64,000 nucleotides of DNA from Eledone cirrhosa (taxonomy: Eukaryota > Mollusca > Cephalopoda > Octopoda > Eledonidae), in assembly GCA_964016885.1 (NCBI GenBank), contig OZ024743.1:169810333-169874332 (forward strand), read 5' to 3'. Positions 21,625-33,505 of the stretch are shown here, piece after piece. The notes under the pieces were generated by a model. The model did not search any database. It worked only from the letters and a program-made list of their open reading frames with translations, and was not told where the DNA came from. Made by a program: the position numbers and the translations under genes. Numbering within the stretch: the stretch's first letter is position 1; each line of letters opens with the position of its first letter.

Positions 21625-22129
21625 GTTGAGCTGGTCATTAATTTATGGTGGTCGTGCGTGGAGTAGAGCAATCGCTAGTTGAAATATGAACAAAACATTT
21701 TTATTTGCCGAAGAACATATTTTCAATACTGTTTGTGAATGTGACGAAGGAAATACATTCTGATATGGAACAGTGTACAAGGTGTGTCTGTGAATAACAT
21801 AATGTTACCTCATGTTGTTGTCAAGACATAATGGATTTCGTATATCCAGTTAGAAGATGAAACCTAGCCATCTCGGATTAGTTATATTTCATGCCATGTG
21901 TAAACGTGTTTGAGGATAGCAAAATATGCGTGTTTCTTGTCTGGAAACTTTCTGCTAAACTGATTGGTTTCGTTTTTGGCACTATACAATACTCATCCAA
22001 CAGATAGCTGTATTGGATCCTTGATTGGTTAATATTTAGGTGAGGGTGCTTGATGCAGAGTTAGTGCAAAATGGATCAATGAGTGTAATAATAATAATGA
22101 TAATAATAATGAAAATATTGTGTACAATG
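21625..22129. other. No recognised gene
   Basis: About 500 bases of moderately complex DNA with no open frame showing a domain. A short AAT/GAT run lies at 22085-22112. Confidence 0.35.
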
Positions 22130-22740
22130 CTGAGGTGCACTACAACTCATCAAAAGTGCATATATAATACATAGGGTAATATAAAAACGTCAGGAAAAAA
22201 GAACAGTGCATGAGTCATGATATACACATATGTGCATGTGTATGGAAGGGGGACATCAGGTGTAGTTTTGGTGTATTTCGGAATGTATGATGGTTTTAAA
22301 GGATGCAGTGTGTCATCAGCTAACAACTGATGCAGGAAGTTTGTTCCATCCTTCAGCAACTCTGAGCATGAAGAAATATTTCCTAAAGTCATGGGAGCTG
22401 TGTTGTTTTCTGACTTTGTAGGCATGTCCACGTGTTAGACACATGGAGATCAAAAAGGTGTTCGGGGTTGTTGTTGGTCGGATGGTTAATAACTTTGTGG
22501 GTGTTTACCAAGTCCATTGCCAGAGGGAAGCAAAATATTCAGGGTATGGTAGGTGTCTGATGGAGGGTATGCGCTTGGTTGCATGTCTCTGAACAGTTTC
22601 CAGGAGGTCAATGTTCTGAGCAAGATAGGGGTTCCAGACTGATGACGCGAACTCCAAGTGTATTCGTACCATAGATGTATACAGCTTTAAATAGATGGCT
22701 GGAGAGCAGCTAATGAAGGTCTTGCTGATTGATGCCAAGT
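22130..22740 (-). pseudogene. CR1/L2-like LINE, C-terminal ORF2 end
   Basis: Minus strand from 22738: SPAIYLKLYTSMVRIHLEFA, SSVWNPYLAQNIDLLETVQR and HATKRIPSIRHLPYPE. This is the RxHLEYA...WNP...D...LE.VQRRATK...LPY box diagnostic of the CR1/L2/jockey group C-terminus. In broken frames downstream, DLVNTHKVINH and LHVSNTW then FLHQLLADDTLHPLKPS continue it. Truncated upstream of this box. Confidence 0.75.
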
Positions 22741-23108
22741 CAATCTTAATAAATTGACTGATTTATCTGTTCACTACTGCTAATCCACTGCTGTTTGTAC
22801 AATTTTTTAGATAATGTCAATTTGAGCTTGAATCATTGGCGTAATGAAATTTGAAAAGATTATAAGCAAATCTTTTTTAAAATACACAGACAACATTTAA
22901 CTGTATCATTGCAACATTAGATCTAATAATGGAGCAACATTTGTGCAGAATTATTGTTTGTGCAATAAGATATTTTTTTTTCTCCTATTGTTGATTTAAA
23001 TTTCATATGTCGATTATTATAGTTGAATTAATAAAAAAATTAAATATTACATACAAATAGTTTAACATAATAATAAAAAAAATAATCCAACATAATAATA
23101 ATAAAATA
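22741..23108. other. No gene; AT-rich 3' side of the Helitron
   Basis: Bases 22875-22950 (ACACAGACAACATTTAACTG to GGAGCAACATTTG) repeat the stretch at about 21350-21425 in direct orientation. From about 23040 the sequence is AATAATA-rich and interrupts the Helitron helicase. Confidence 0.45.
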
Positions 23109-26100
23109 ATTTAACACAAAACAATTTCGCCCGAAAGGAGAAATGCCTTGGGCAAAGTCACAAAACAATTGGCACAATCTCAAGTGAATGAATGCCAACT
23201 GCAAATGACTGACCATGCTAATCTCATCGATTATGATCAGTCGGACATATTGAAGCCCCATCCTCAGCATTTTCAAAAAGTCCTTTGGTAGATCATCGTA
23301 CACGGGAGTTTTACCATGCTGCACTTTGAGCTTTAGCATTCGATGAACAGTCATGCCGTTGAGTTGGAAAGCAGCCATTCCTGTGGGTGCCGATATCACT
23401 ACGCTCGGGCCATTGTCATTTGGATACATGTACTGAATTTTATCAGCCAGTACATTTATCAAAAAACTCTTGCCCGTGCCACCAACACCTGAAACAAATT
23501 TCAAGACTTGTGGACAATCATCGCAACTACATCTCGGATAAGGTTTGCTGTTGTCCCAATGTTTGTCTTGTTTGTCAATACCGGCAACGATATCGTCATA
23601 AATTTTTCTTTGCACTTCATTCAGTTTATTTTCTTTATGCCTCAGTGCATCCTCATTGACATCTCTCATGCAAGGCAAATCGACATTAGCATCATCAACT
23701 GCCAACGCCTCCATGTGATCACCGCAAGAATGGTCATCATTATCATGAGACTGAGGTTCGTTTTGAATATGTTTGGCTTGTTCCAGCGCATTCTCCAAAC
23801 GTTTGCGCACATTCTGGAACCTGACCATTTCAGATAAATGGTTTGCGCACTGTTCAAAAGACTCTTTATAAGTCTCACAACCTCCCAGCAAGTCTTTTTC
23901 CTCGTCTCGCCAAGGTTTAAAGAGCATAAGCAGGTTGTGGTGATAGCGCTCACAGGTATCTGCAGTCAATCTAATGTTTGGCGACTTCACAATCCGCTCT
24001 TTCACAGATTTGAAATAGCCAAGATTATTTCTCAACCTGAAGTCGTCATCAAAATTGCTGTTACCAATTGGATTCACATGTTCGTATTTACTCGCAAGTT
24101 CATACAAACACATGTGCTCCATCGAATCAGGCCTGTTTGGATACCAATTTTCAACCATATTCTCATAATAAAGATCGGTAGAATACGGTTTCAATTTATC
24201 CAGTTCATACTGAGGCCTGAACCTGTGGGATCGGTAACTAGGCAAATCGGCTCCAATCCAAATGAGGCTTTCAGAGCATCCATAAAAATGGTGGCCAAGC
24301 AATTTGTCTGCAGCCTCATAGGCACCTGTATCACGCTTGCCCATCAGCTTAAGTCCGACACTCTTGTATCTGGAGTAAATGGACTTGGACTTGTCAATCT
24401 CAGCCCAAATACCTTCAGTTTCAGTCTTTTTGGACTTTGTCTGATAACTAGTAACATATCGGTTTAGAATCATGCTATCTTCACCGATGTATTGGATATC
24501 GACATTAGCTTTCCAGACATACAGAACAACAGGATTGTAGTCATTGATGCACTCTTCCCCTTGTCGTCTGTCAAGCTTGTACAACTTTTTGACAGCTCTA
24601 CCTTTGTGTTGAGATTTTATGCACTCGTTGACGCTAAGCAAATTGAAATTCCCGATAGGACGAGGAAATCCAAACCTGCATCGAGTGTAAAAACGACCAC
24701 TCGAAAATATTTGCCTTTTGCAGGATCCACTACACACATGTCGTTGAAAACGCAACACCAAGTCTGACAAAACGGGGCTTTCTACATTGGACGGCATGCG
24801 ACATGTGATCATGGACTGTATAAACGTCTGAATAGCATACTTGTCGTCTCTGTCCATAATAGGGCCATCTTTAATCCATAATTTCATGTGAACATGCGGA
24901 GCACCTCTCATTTGGTATTCCAACCTCCAAAAAAAGTGCTCGACAATACCAAACGGAGAATTGGTATGTTTAACAACTTCTTTCATAAAGGTGGTGAACC
25001 GATGGTGAAAATGTTCGCTAACAGCCACCACGTCATCCGCGCACAACTCATTGGTGCGTTTTCTAGAAATGTCTGGTATGTCAGCATTCAACTTTTCCAG
25101 GAACTGTCTCAGATCAGGCCAAAAGTACTCTGCACAAGACAAAGTTAAGAACAAGTGGGCCGGGCCAAATTTCTCGTCCATAGCGATCAAGTCTGAACAT
25201 TTTCTAGACCAAAACTGCTTGGAACCACGGACATTGGCCATCATCATATTTAAATTGCCCTCTAGGTGCCTGTCATTTTCATGAAGCCGCCTTCTAAACT
25301 CGCTTATAGTCATGCGGCTGTTTTTGGTGGTCTTCATGATGGCATATATACCAGAATCAATGCCTCTCTTGTCGGCTTTATCAAGACAAAACATGAGATA
25401 TTGTATATCTCGCCGAAATCTAGAGTCGCTATGATTCAGTCTGTTTCTTATGAACATGTATGGCTTTACAGCGCCAAACGGTCTATTGTCCACGAAAATG
25501 CCAAACTGACCAGTTGGATAAAGACAAGGAAAGCACAACAACTCAAGTTTTTTATCATTGTCTGCAATGAAATCGCCTTCCACTCTTTTCATTTTGTACA
25601 AAGCCAAGTCAGTGTCTGCAGGGAGACACGGATTCATGTCTTTAACAGTGTGATGCTCATAGGTAATGCCAGCATTCGATTTAAGTAAAAGATTATCGAA
25701 TTTGGCATTATTAACTCCCGAGCACTCGACAATGTTTTCATTTTCCGTATCGGCGTAGCGATTGATCTTAACATCGGCATACATTACATTGTTTGCTGCA
25801 AGCCAATCAAGTGCCTTCAATACTTTACTCATGTCTACCATTGAACGCCAGATAATTTGTTTCCGCGAAGGCAAGCTATCAACGACTATTTTAAGCATGT
25901 CGTCTTGAAGCGCAGGTAACGTATCCATGGTGCGGTTAATAGTTCCGTCCATAGGCAAAGGCAAGTGAATTGCAATTCCTTTAATAGCGGAAATGCATGC
26001 TGAAATATTGCCTTTGAATGAGTATGGCACCAGTTTTATTACATTGACGAAACATTTGGCCCGTTGTACAAGTATTCGCTCATATGTATTAAGATCAGCA

Positions 26101-26426
26101 AGTTCTTTGGGAACGGCAGCAACGCCCAAGCCATTTATTGAGGCCATTGAAGGCACCCCACTGTTGCGCAAATGTGTAGTGCATGTTGTGCAGACTGTGC
26201 AAGGCAAAGAGTAGTTGGCAGTTATTGCATCCTTTGCAACGGCCGTTTTAAAATATCTAGAGTTCCAATTATCCCAAACTTTTAGTTCCTTGCTATATTT
26301 GCGCAGTTTGCAGATATGACAATGTTGGATTTTATCGTTGGTAATTTCAGATTGAAATCTTTGAACTTGATTACCATATTTATGAATGACATCTGCATCA
26401 GTGTGTTCGACATCATTGAAACCAGG
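23040..26426 (-). pseudogene. Helitron Rep-helicase (RepHel), 3' truncated
   Basis: The largest open frame in the window, continuing upstream in frame to a TGA at 26427-26429. Reading in the coding direction: a Cys-rich stretch (HCHICKLRKYS, CTVCTTCTTH), a DUF6570-like block (LNTYERILVQRAKCFVNVIK), then the Helitron Rep core with HLFLTLSC (about 25140), the HUH box GAPHVHMKLW (about 24890) and the tyrosine box RYVTSYQTK (about 24450). The PIF1-type helicase follows with Walker A GGTGKS (about 23480) and Walker B IIIDEIS (about 23225). It ends about 40 residues after Walker B (SPFGRNCFV), so most helicase motifs are missing. Helitrons move by rolling-circle replication using the HUH nuclease. 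This copy cannot be complete. Confidence 0.93.
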
Positions 26427-26825
26427 TCACATATTATTGAATTTAACTGCAATAGCACGCTCAATGTTGGCAACGTCTGTCAAATTCTCAAAGTTGGTCC
26501 AATCGCCATTGAAAACAGCTTCATTGTACTTGTTGAGCCAAATACATAAGGACCGAACTTTATAAATTTTCCTCAGCAATGTGCGCAACTTTGGCGAGTG
26601 AACTGCTATGGATTTTAAAAAGCCAAATTCACTGGTGCAGCCAGTTTGACCGATGCAGTGCTGATCATTATCATGAGTAACATTGCAAAACTCATATTTC
26701 TCGATCAACTGCCTTATTTCAGCAACTGTCATATCGGGATTGAGTTTTGGAAGTTTATCATCAATTCTTTGGCACAAAGTTAGACGAGCAGCTGAGTCAT
26801 TTGGACATGTATCTAAGACCCGCAA
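26427..26825 (-). pseudogene. Helitron upstream ORF segment, same frame as RepHel
   Basis: This frame (LRVLDTCPNDSAARLTLCQR, IDDKLPKLNPDMTVAEIRQL, ...WLNKYNEAVFNGDWTNFENL) is in register with 23040-26426 and is separated from it by one TGA at 26427-26429. The residues after that stop still look coding (PGFNDVEHTDADVIHKYGNQ), so the stop is a point lesion rather than a gene end. Confidence 0.8.
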
Positions 26826-27850
26826 GGTCTAACCAAACATTTAGACACATCATTATCATCATTCTGCTCGTCAGCATTAGCCATGTCATTCACAATGTTG
26901 TCTGTCTCCTCATTATTGATAACGACTATTCGGACTTTCTCAACGGACTGATTTTTAAACTCATCCATTTTCATGTACTTTGCAGTGCTCTTGTCAAAAT
27001 TAGGAAGTTCATTGGTGGAACTGTGATAATGTTGATTTCCCCAATAATGCAACAAACCGTTAGCATTGACCTTTTCCATCAATGTATGCACAGCTTTAAC
27101 ATTTATTTTTAATTGAGCACACACAAAATTTCGCATCCCAACAGATCTGGAGAACACACTCAGCACGTGACTATATGCGTCGTTGCGAAGATTGGTATCT
27201 GTTATTGTCTTTTTATATGACTTAACAAATTGGGACATCAAGATCTGATGCTGCATCCGGAAGTCAACCATTTTATTTAGTTTCTTCATTTGATACAAAG
27301 ACCGCTTATGAAGAAACTTTTTTTTATAATATGTTTTCTCATAAGACTGTATATTATCTTTATGGTGAATTTTATACATAGCCCTTGTTTGTAATACTTT
27401 GTCTTGATTTGCAGATCTGTACTTGGTCTGCTCTTTAGCTAACTCGGTACGTTTAGAAGCTCTACGCTCGGCTTGCTTTTGAGATATAATAGCTGAATTT
27501 GCAGATCTATACTTGGCCTGCTTGTTTGCCAACTCATACCGTTTTGAACATCTATACTTGGCCTGTTTTTGTGTTAATTTAGCAAAATTCACAGCTCTAT
27601 AATCGGCCTGTTTTTGTCTCAACTTCTCCCGATTCCGCATCCGGTAAGCTGCTTTCACATCCAATTTAATACGCCCATCTAGATTATTAGCACAGGAATG
27701 TGAACAAGCTTGTGGGACCACATCATTGTAAGTATATGAACTGCCTGCAACATCAAGACCCAATTCACAAGTGCAGCGTTGCTCATTCACATCGGCAGTG
27801 GGGACACCAAAATCAGTGACAGGTCTCGATTCACTCGCGAGATACATCAC
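26813..27850 (-). pseudogene. Helitron N-terminal ORF with 15-residue repeats
   Basis: 345 codons in a different frame from the rest of the Helitron, joined by a frameshift at about 26820 (CLVRP then LRVLDTCPND). Residues about 60-155 consist of a Lys/Gln/Arg-rich repeat of period 15: LTQKQAKYRCSKRYE, LANKQAKYRSANSAI, ISQKQAERRASKRTE, LAKEQTKYRSANQDK. Cephalopod and other invertebrate Helitron proteins often begin with such charged repeats. Then come a basic region and an acidic Asn/Asp-rich tail (NNEETDNIVNDMANADEQND). The promoter and 5' TC terminus are not identified. Confidence 0.8.
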
Positions 27851-27876
27851 AGCTACACTATATATTTAAACATATA

Positions 27877-27912
27877 TACAGTGATACCTCGCTACTTGGC
27901 GGTTCATACGCT
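27877..27912. repeat. Possible pogo/Tigger-like terminal sequence
   Basis: CAGTGATACCTCGCTACTTG resembles the terminal repeats of Tigger/pogo or mariner-like elements. No partner or TA-flanked element is seen; a TA run follows at 27914-27930. Confidence 0.3.
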
Positions 27913-28019
27913 ATATATATATATATATAAATATAAGTAATTAATACCGTATAAATGGTACAAAGACTGTTTATGTAAAATGTATTTCTCAACAGAGTAT
28001 TGAATACTTAGGAGAAATT

Positions 28020-28696
<677 letters not shown>

Positions 28697-28751
28697 CAGT
28701 GTATTACTGGTACTTTATTTTATCGACCCCGTAACGATGAAAAGCAAAAAT
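28697..28751 (-). repeat. SINE family S, copy 6 (fragment)
   Basis: Only the ACTGGTACTTTATTTTATCG and CCCGTAACGATGAAAAG block remains. Confidence 0.7.
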
Positions 28752-29100
28752 GCAAATGCTTAAAATTTAAATTGCCTTAATTCTATCGTCTGCTGTTTCA
28801 TTAAAGGGAGATTATCATCTGTATTTAATTCTATCGTCTACTGTTCCACTAAACAGATATACCTCCACTATCATCTCTATTTATACATTTTAACTTATAA
28901 CTTATACACATTTGATTTGAAATATTTTATCTAGTCCCCCCTCTCAATATTATGATGATTTCTTTCGAATGAAACAGTTCTAGTCCTGTAGAAGCCATTT
29001 ATATATATAATTGAACTGAGTTAAAAATTCACAATATTTATAATTAAATAAGCTCATATATATATGTGTGTATTTATCTGTTTATTGTATTATATATAAT
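28752..29100. repeat. No gene; contains a family P arm
   Basis: TTCGAATGAAACAGTTCTAG with TCCTGTAGAAGCCAT (about 28968-29010) matches the arms of family P at 15105 and 46790. The remainder is AT-rich with a short direct repeat (TTCTATCGTCT at about 28779 and 28831). Confidence 0.5.
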
Positions 29101-29685
29101 GTGTGTATATACAGGATGTCCCCCAAAAATATATACACACTTCAACAGCATTCTAATAACTATTGCCTGTACAGGTAATCAAAGTGTCAATCGAATGTTA
29201 GTTTCGTGTTTTAACAGTACAAATTTACAATACACACATAAAACCAGTGTATATACATACATGAGTGTGTATACACATACATGAATGTGTATATACAATA
29301 TATATGTATATATATATAGACACATATATTCACGGTGCAACGGTACATTAAAATATAGATGCGGGAGAGGGGGGTGTATATATAGGGGCGCTGGGGATAA
29401 AGGAGTGTAAAGCGTGTGTAATTGATATATTGAAGGAGATGAGCGTGCAGCGATAGAGTAACAAATATGTAGAGAGGGGGAGAGATGGTATTGAAGGGGA
29501 GGAGTGCAAAGCGAAAGAGTAAGAGAGATATATATAGAGACGGAACAGATAGAGAGAAACAGGCGTAAGTAACAGTGGAAGAGATATAGAGAGAGGTACT
29601 CTGATTGGTTGAAAATTAGCCAATGACATACGATCACCACCACCACGGCTATCCCCGAAAAATTTTTGAAGAAGCTAGGCATATA
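29101..29685. other. No gene supported; TA/GA-rich sequence
   Basis: ACAGGATGTCCCCCAAAAAT at about 29112 is in the style of a DNA transposon terminus, with no partner found. The rest holds GA-rich runs that create long but featureless frames on the minus strand. Confidence 0.35.
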
Positions 29686-29740
29686 TGTTAGAACACGAAA
29701 AGTGAACATTCTGTTGTTTCACACTTTTCGTGTTCTAACA
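29686..29740. repeat. Perfect 19-bp inverted repeat hairpin
   Basis: TGTTAGAACACGAAAAGTG (29686-29704) pairs with CACTTTTCGTGTTCTAACA (29722-29740) around a 17-base loop. Confidence 0.95.
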
Positions 29741-29843
29741 GATAAGCAAAATTTTCTATCGGGTAATCACTACCTTGATTAAATCTTAACCATTTAAAAT
29801 CTCAGGGTATGTCATGTATCATTATATTTTGTTTGATGAGGAC

Positions 29844-29924
29844 GTACTGTTGTACATCCGAAATATGTATAATAAAATGTAATTGATCAAAAGAACATCT
29901 ATTTTATTAATACTTATATTTTAA
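29844..29924 (-). repeat. 80-bp terminal repeat, right member of the 10-kb-spaced pair
   Basis: GTACTGTTGTACATCCGAAA through AATACTTATATTTTAAT is the reverse complement of 19780-19860 with one mismatch. GTTTGATGAGGAC immediately before it is in the style of PLE ends. Confidence 0.9.
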
Positions 29925-30044
29925 TATTAATAACTCCTGAAAATTTTCTCCGTTGAGTGCTTCCAATCTACTGTAAAACTCATTCTTTGGCATAATCATC
30001 GAATATTGTTTAACAACTTAATACTTATATATATATATATATAT

Positions 30045-30141
30045 ATATTTATTAAAATAACAGATTAAAGTTTAAGCAAAGAATCGCTGCTTTCACTCTT
30101 AAGGGTGAAATTAAACTTTAATCTGTTATTTTAATAAATAT
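30045..30141. repeat. Palindrome made from PLE-2 ends (31-bp perfect arms)
   Basis: ATATTTATTAAAATAACAGA... at 30045-30075 is mirrored exactly at 30111-30141. The loop carries GCAAAGAATCGCTGCTTTCA. Both match the ends of PLE-2 at 43965-44010 and 46695-46745. Confidence 0.92.
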
Positions 30142-30185
30142 TTGCTCTACGGTTCTTATATATCCGATATATATTTATCCTTATC

Positions 30186-30302
30186 GAGCCTTCTTTGGAT
30201 TTTAACCCCCCCACCTCACCCCCCACTCTCAAAAGCCTGAACCTAATAAACCTTTATTAGGTTCAGGCTTTTGAGGGGGTGTTTAAAATCCAAAGAAGGC
30301 TC
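30186..30302. repeat. Second palindrome adjacent to PLE-2-like ends
   Basis: Outer arms GAGCCTTCTTTGGATTTTAA (30186-30205) and its exact complement (30283-30302) enclose a C/T-rich stretch and 23-bp perfect inner arms (30228-30250 and 30253-30275) with a two-base loop. The outer arm also occurs near 43893-43918 beside PLE-2. Confidence 0.92.
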
Positions 30303-30835
30303 TTTGTTGAGTTTTTTTCGGAATGATTTGACTGCTGTTTCTTGTAAACAGTCATTCATCTCATTCTGACATCACTAGCCCTGTTCTCCATGTGTGTTTA
30401 TTATCTTAATTCCACACAAGGTGTAACTAGCCTGCTTTTAAATTCCCTTCTGGCATATTTTAGCAGTGGTTTGGTTATTGTGTTGAGCTCTACTGATGAA
30501 TAGCTCCAACCATGACTAACCCCACTGAAAAGTTTCGTGAAATAGTCTTTTTAAGACTATATAGAGCATTTGTAGATTTTTCCAAATTGAAGGATAAGTA
30601 TTTACTCTTAATTTTATTCTGAGTTAAGATTCTATTGGTTTTTTCCCTGGATTACACAAAATCTGTGGATAAAATTCCTGTCTTGACTTTTTTTAATTGG
30701 GATTGAATTATTTTCCCATATCTTACGTTAAATATTTTCCATCTTGACGTAATAGTCACTTATATGTATGAATTACTGTTGGCTTCTTGATCACATTAAT
30801 TTCTCTATTTTCATTTATATATATATATATATATA
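30303..30835. other. No gene; unassigned moderately complex DNA
   Basis: No domain on either strand over about 530 bases. TCGTGAAATAGTCTTTTTAA looks like retroelement UTR, but this is only an impression. Confidence 0.3.
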
Positions 30836-30840
30836 TACAC

Positions 30841-31320
30841 ACACATGTCATCATCACTGTTTAACATCTATTTTCCATGCTTTTCCATAACTTGGGTTAG
30901 ATGAGTCATCCACGTTATGAGACAAGTCTTACCAGTTGGCCGTGCCGTACCTTGCTGAAACAGAACTGTATATTGGCTGGAATTTTTACAGCTGGATGTC
31001 TTTCCTAAAACCAACTGCGTTTATAATGTGAAACTGTGTGGTCTTGTTAAGTTTCGCCAGATCGCTGTCCTATACCTTGCACATATTGGGACTGTGTGTG
31101 ATGGCTGTTTTTATTTTATGGCTGCTGGATGCCCTTCCTGTCACAAACTACATATACAGTGTGGGACTAGGTGGCACTGTTATGAGGAGGGTCTGGCCAG
31201 ATAGCTGTGCCGTAGACTACAGAACCATATTTTGGGAGCTGGGTGGTCCCATTATGAGTGAGGTATGGTTAGTTGGCCGTGCCATACCTTTCTCATAGTG
31301 GGGTCGTATTTAGGCTAAGT
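30841..31320 (-). repeat. Decayed LINE 3' tail
   Basis: From TCATCATCACTGTTTAACAT through TTACAGCTGGATGTCTTTCC and repeated GTTGGCCGTGCCATACC units. The head of the stretch matches the reverse complement of the A/B/C/D LINE tail; the repeated GCCGTGCC/TACC segments show internal duplication. Confidence 0.5.
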
Positions 31321-31534
31321 TTTTATGGCGGCTACATGCCAACCATGTTAATAGTGATATTTAGAGTAGGTGTATATACAATATATATACCACACATACT
31401 TGTATATAAACATATAATACATAATACGCAATATACATATATAATATACATTAATACACATACGAGAGTAATACACATGTACATATATAACATAACACAT
31501 ATATATATAATATATATACATCATACATATACAC
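31321..31534. other. No gene; ATAC/TA-rich
   Basis: Low-complexity ATA/CATA sequence directly left of the DNA transposon. Confidence 0.5.
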
Positions 31535-33093
31535 TAGGGGGGAGGGTGTCGAAATTTTATATTCTGATTCCACTTGGTGTTCATTTTGGTGAGAAATAAA
31601 TCAACAAATTTTAAAAAGTATGCGATCACCCCTTACCCCTCGCATAGCCCCCCCCCCCTCCATTCTGCGTTTTGAATACTGAAAATTTAAGGAACTGTAA
31701 ACTTGTTTTAATGTTATTAACTTTGTATTGGTTAAATATTACCTATATAACTTTTTATAAATGATATGCAACGAAATACATGAACAGTGAACACCATAAA
31801 ATAAGCATTAATAGTATTTACTATTTAATTAAATGACCATTATCTTTTCCAGTCAAAGTGAGGTAAACTTTGTCTTGGTTTCTGTACATTTGATTTCCGT
31901 AGCCTATTCTGATTTCAGAAGCTTTTGTCACTAAATTGAAAGCATGCTCGACTCCATGGCTATGACAGAGAAGAGGTATTGCTATTAATGGTCCTGAATG
32001 ACTTTAAGAAGATGAACATTTGTAAAGTTCCGTAAAACTGGAGGCGATGTTATAACTTCATTTTCCCAGTTAATTAAATCAACATAATCCTGTGCTTCAA
32101 AATTAATTTTGCTTGGTTGTTTGAAATTTCTTAATTCTTTATGGGGCATTTGGGGAAAAGTTCTTGCTTTAATAATTCGCTGAATTGCTACTTCCCTAAT
32201 TTGTCTTCTTAAAATATTCTCCGGATGGGCAAAATACTAATTAGTTTTTAACGATTTCTCCATTATGATAATTTCTTTATGATCTTGGTTCATATCTTGC
32301 ATTAGATGTGTCATATACCAAAAATTACTTGCTCCTTCATGTAACTTTGGGTGAGATTTAATCCAGAACCAGCTTGGAGCATAAACTTGTGTTATGATTT
32401 TAACAAGATCCATAATATTCTTTTGGGGATTTTTTCCGAAACATATAAGAGAAGAATTCTGTTTGCACGTGTTAACCACCTTGCATGATGGATTTTACCA
32501 GGTGATCTTGTTGCTAACTGCTCAGAAACAAACCCTGTCTCAATACTGAGGCACATTTCATACAGATATTTTTGATCTGAGCTTAAAGTATCAACAACTT
32601 CTAATGGCAATTCCTTCACTTAAGTTTTTACTGGAGAAAATTTGATTATCCTTAAGTTTGTTACATCTTCTTTAATTTCATTGCCAATTAAGCCTTTTGA
32701 TGTTCGTAGTCCTGTTGTTTTTCCATCTATGGAAGCTCATCTATATGTAGCAGGCATATCAGCCACTGAAGTGGTTTGTTTAAGAATAATTAAATTATTT
32801 TAATTACTCCTCCTAAATGACCAGTGTTTACTGGAGTGCCATTACCTAATACAGCCTTTAAACTTTCTTGACTATCAGAAACAATTAAAAAAGTAATAAT
32901 TTCTTCTGCAATGCAACAAGCTGTTCCATTATCTGGGGAAACATGATCTAAATACTCATCACCGGGCTCTTTCACAATAACATAGTGCTCTTCACTTTCC
33001 ATCCCTCTTGCTGTTTTAGTTTTATCCTTTCTGCCATCAAAACTGATGCAGTTGAGCTTTGTATTTTCTGTTTTCATTATTATAATATTGTTA

Positions 33094-33280
33094 AGGGCGG
33101 TGGATTGGCAGTATCGGTAGAGGGTCGGACGCCATGCTTTCCAGCATAGTTACGTCCCTTTACGATCTGAGTTCAAATCCCGCCGAGGTTGACTTTGCCT
33201 TTCATCCTTACGGGGTCGATAAAATAAAGTACCAGTAATGCACTGGGTAATTTGCTGGCCTTGTGCCTAAAGTAGAAACA
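33094..33280 (+). repeat. SINE family S, copy 7, with 17-bp target duplication
   Basis: Full length: GGGCGGTGGATTGGCAGTAT head, B box GAGTTCAAATCCC and tail AAAGTAGAAACA. Flanks ATTATTATAATATTGTT (33076-33092) and ATTATTATAATGTTGTT (33281-33297) differ by one base. It interrupts the transposase relic between VGKNN and MKTENTKLN. Confidence 0.95.
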
Positions 33281-33505
33281 ATTATTATAATGTTGTTTTT
33301 TCCAACTCTTTTTCTTTCTCTTTCAACTTTTTTCTTATCTAGCATATTTGTATCATTTAAAATTCCCATATATCTCCAAGCTGCATTAACAATGGCAGCA
33401 GCAACTCTGCAACTTACTCGATATCTGTCTGCTGTGATGGCTAGATTCTCATAAGTAAATCTGTTTTGTTGGTTTTCTCTCAGCTCATTGTCAGGAACAA
33501 AGTCG

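Noticed and set aside
23387..25688. Several plus-strand ORFs of 75-210 codons
   Set aside because: They are antisense shadows of the Helitron RepHel frame.
29179..29709. 176-residue Tyr/Ser/Leu-rich minus-strand ORF
   Set aside because: Low-complexity TA/GA-rich DNA; no domain, no start context, no related copy.
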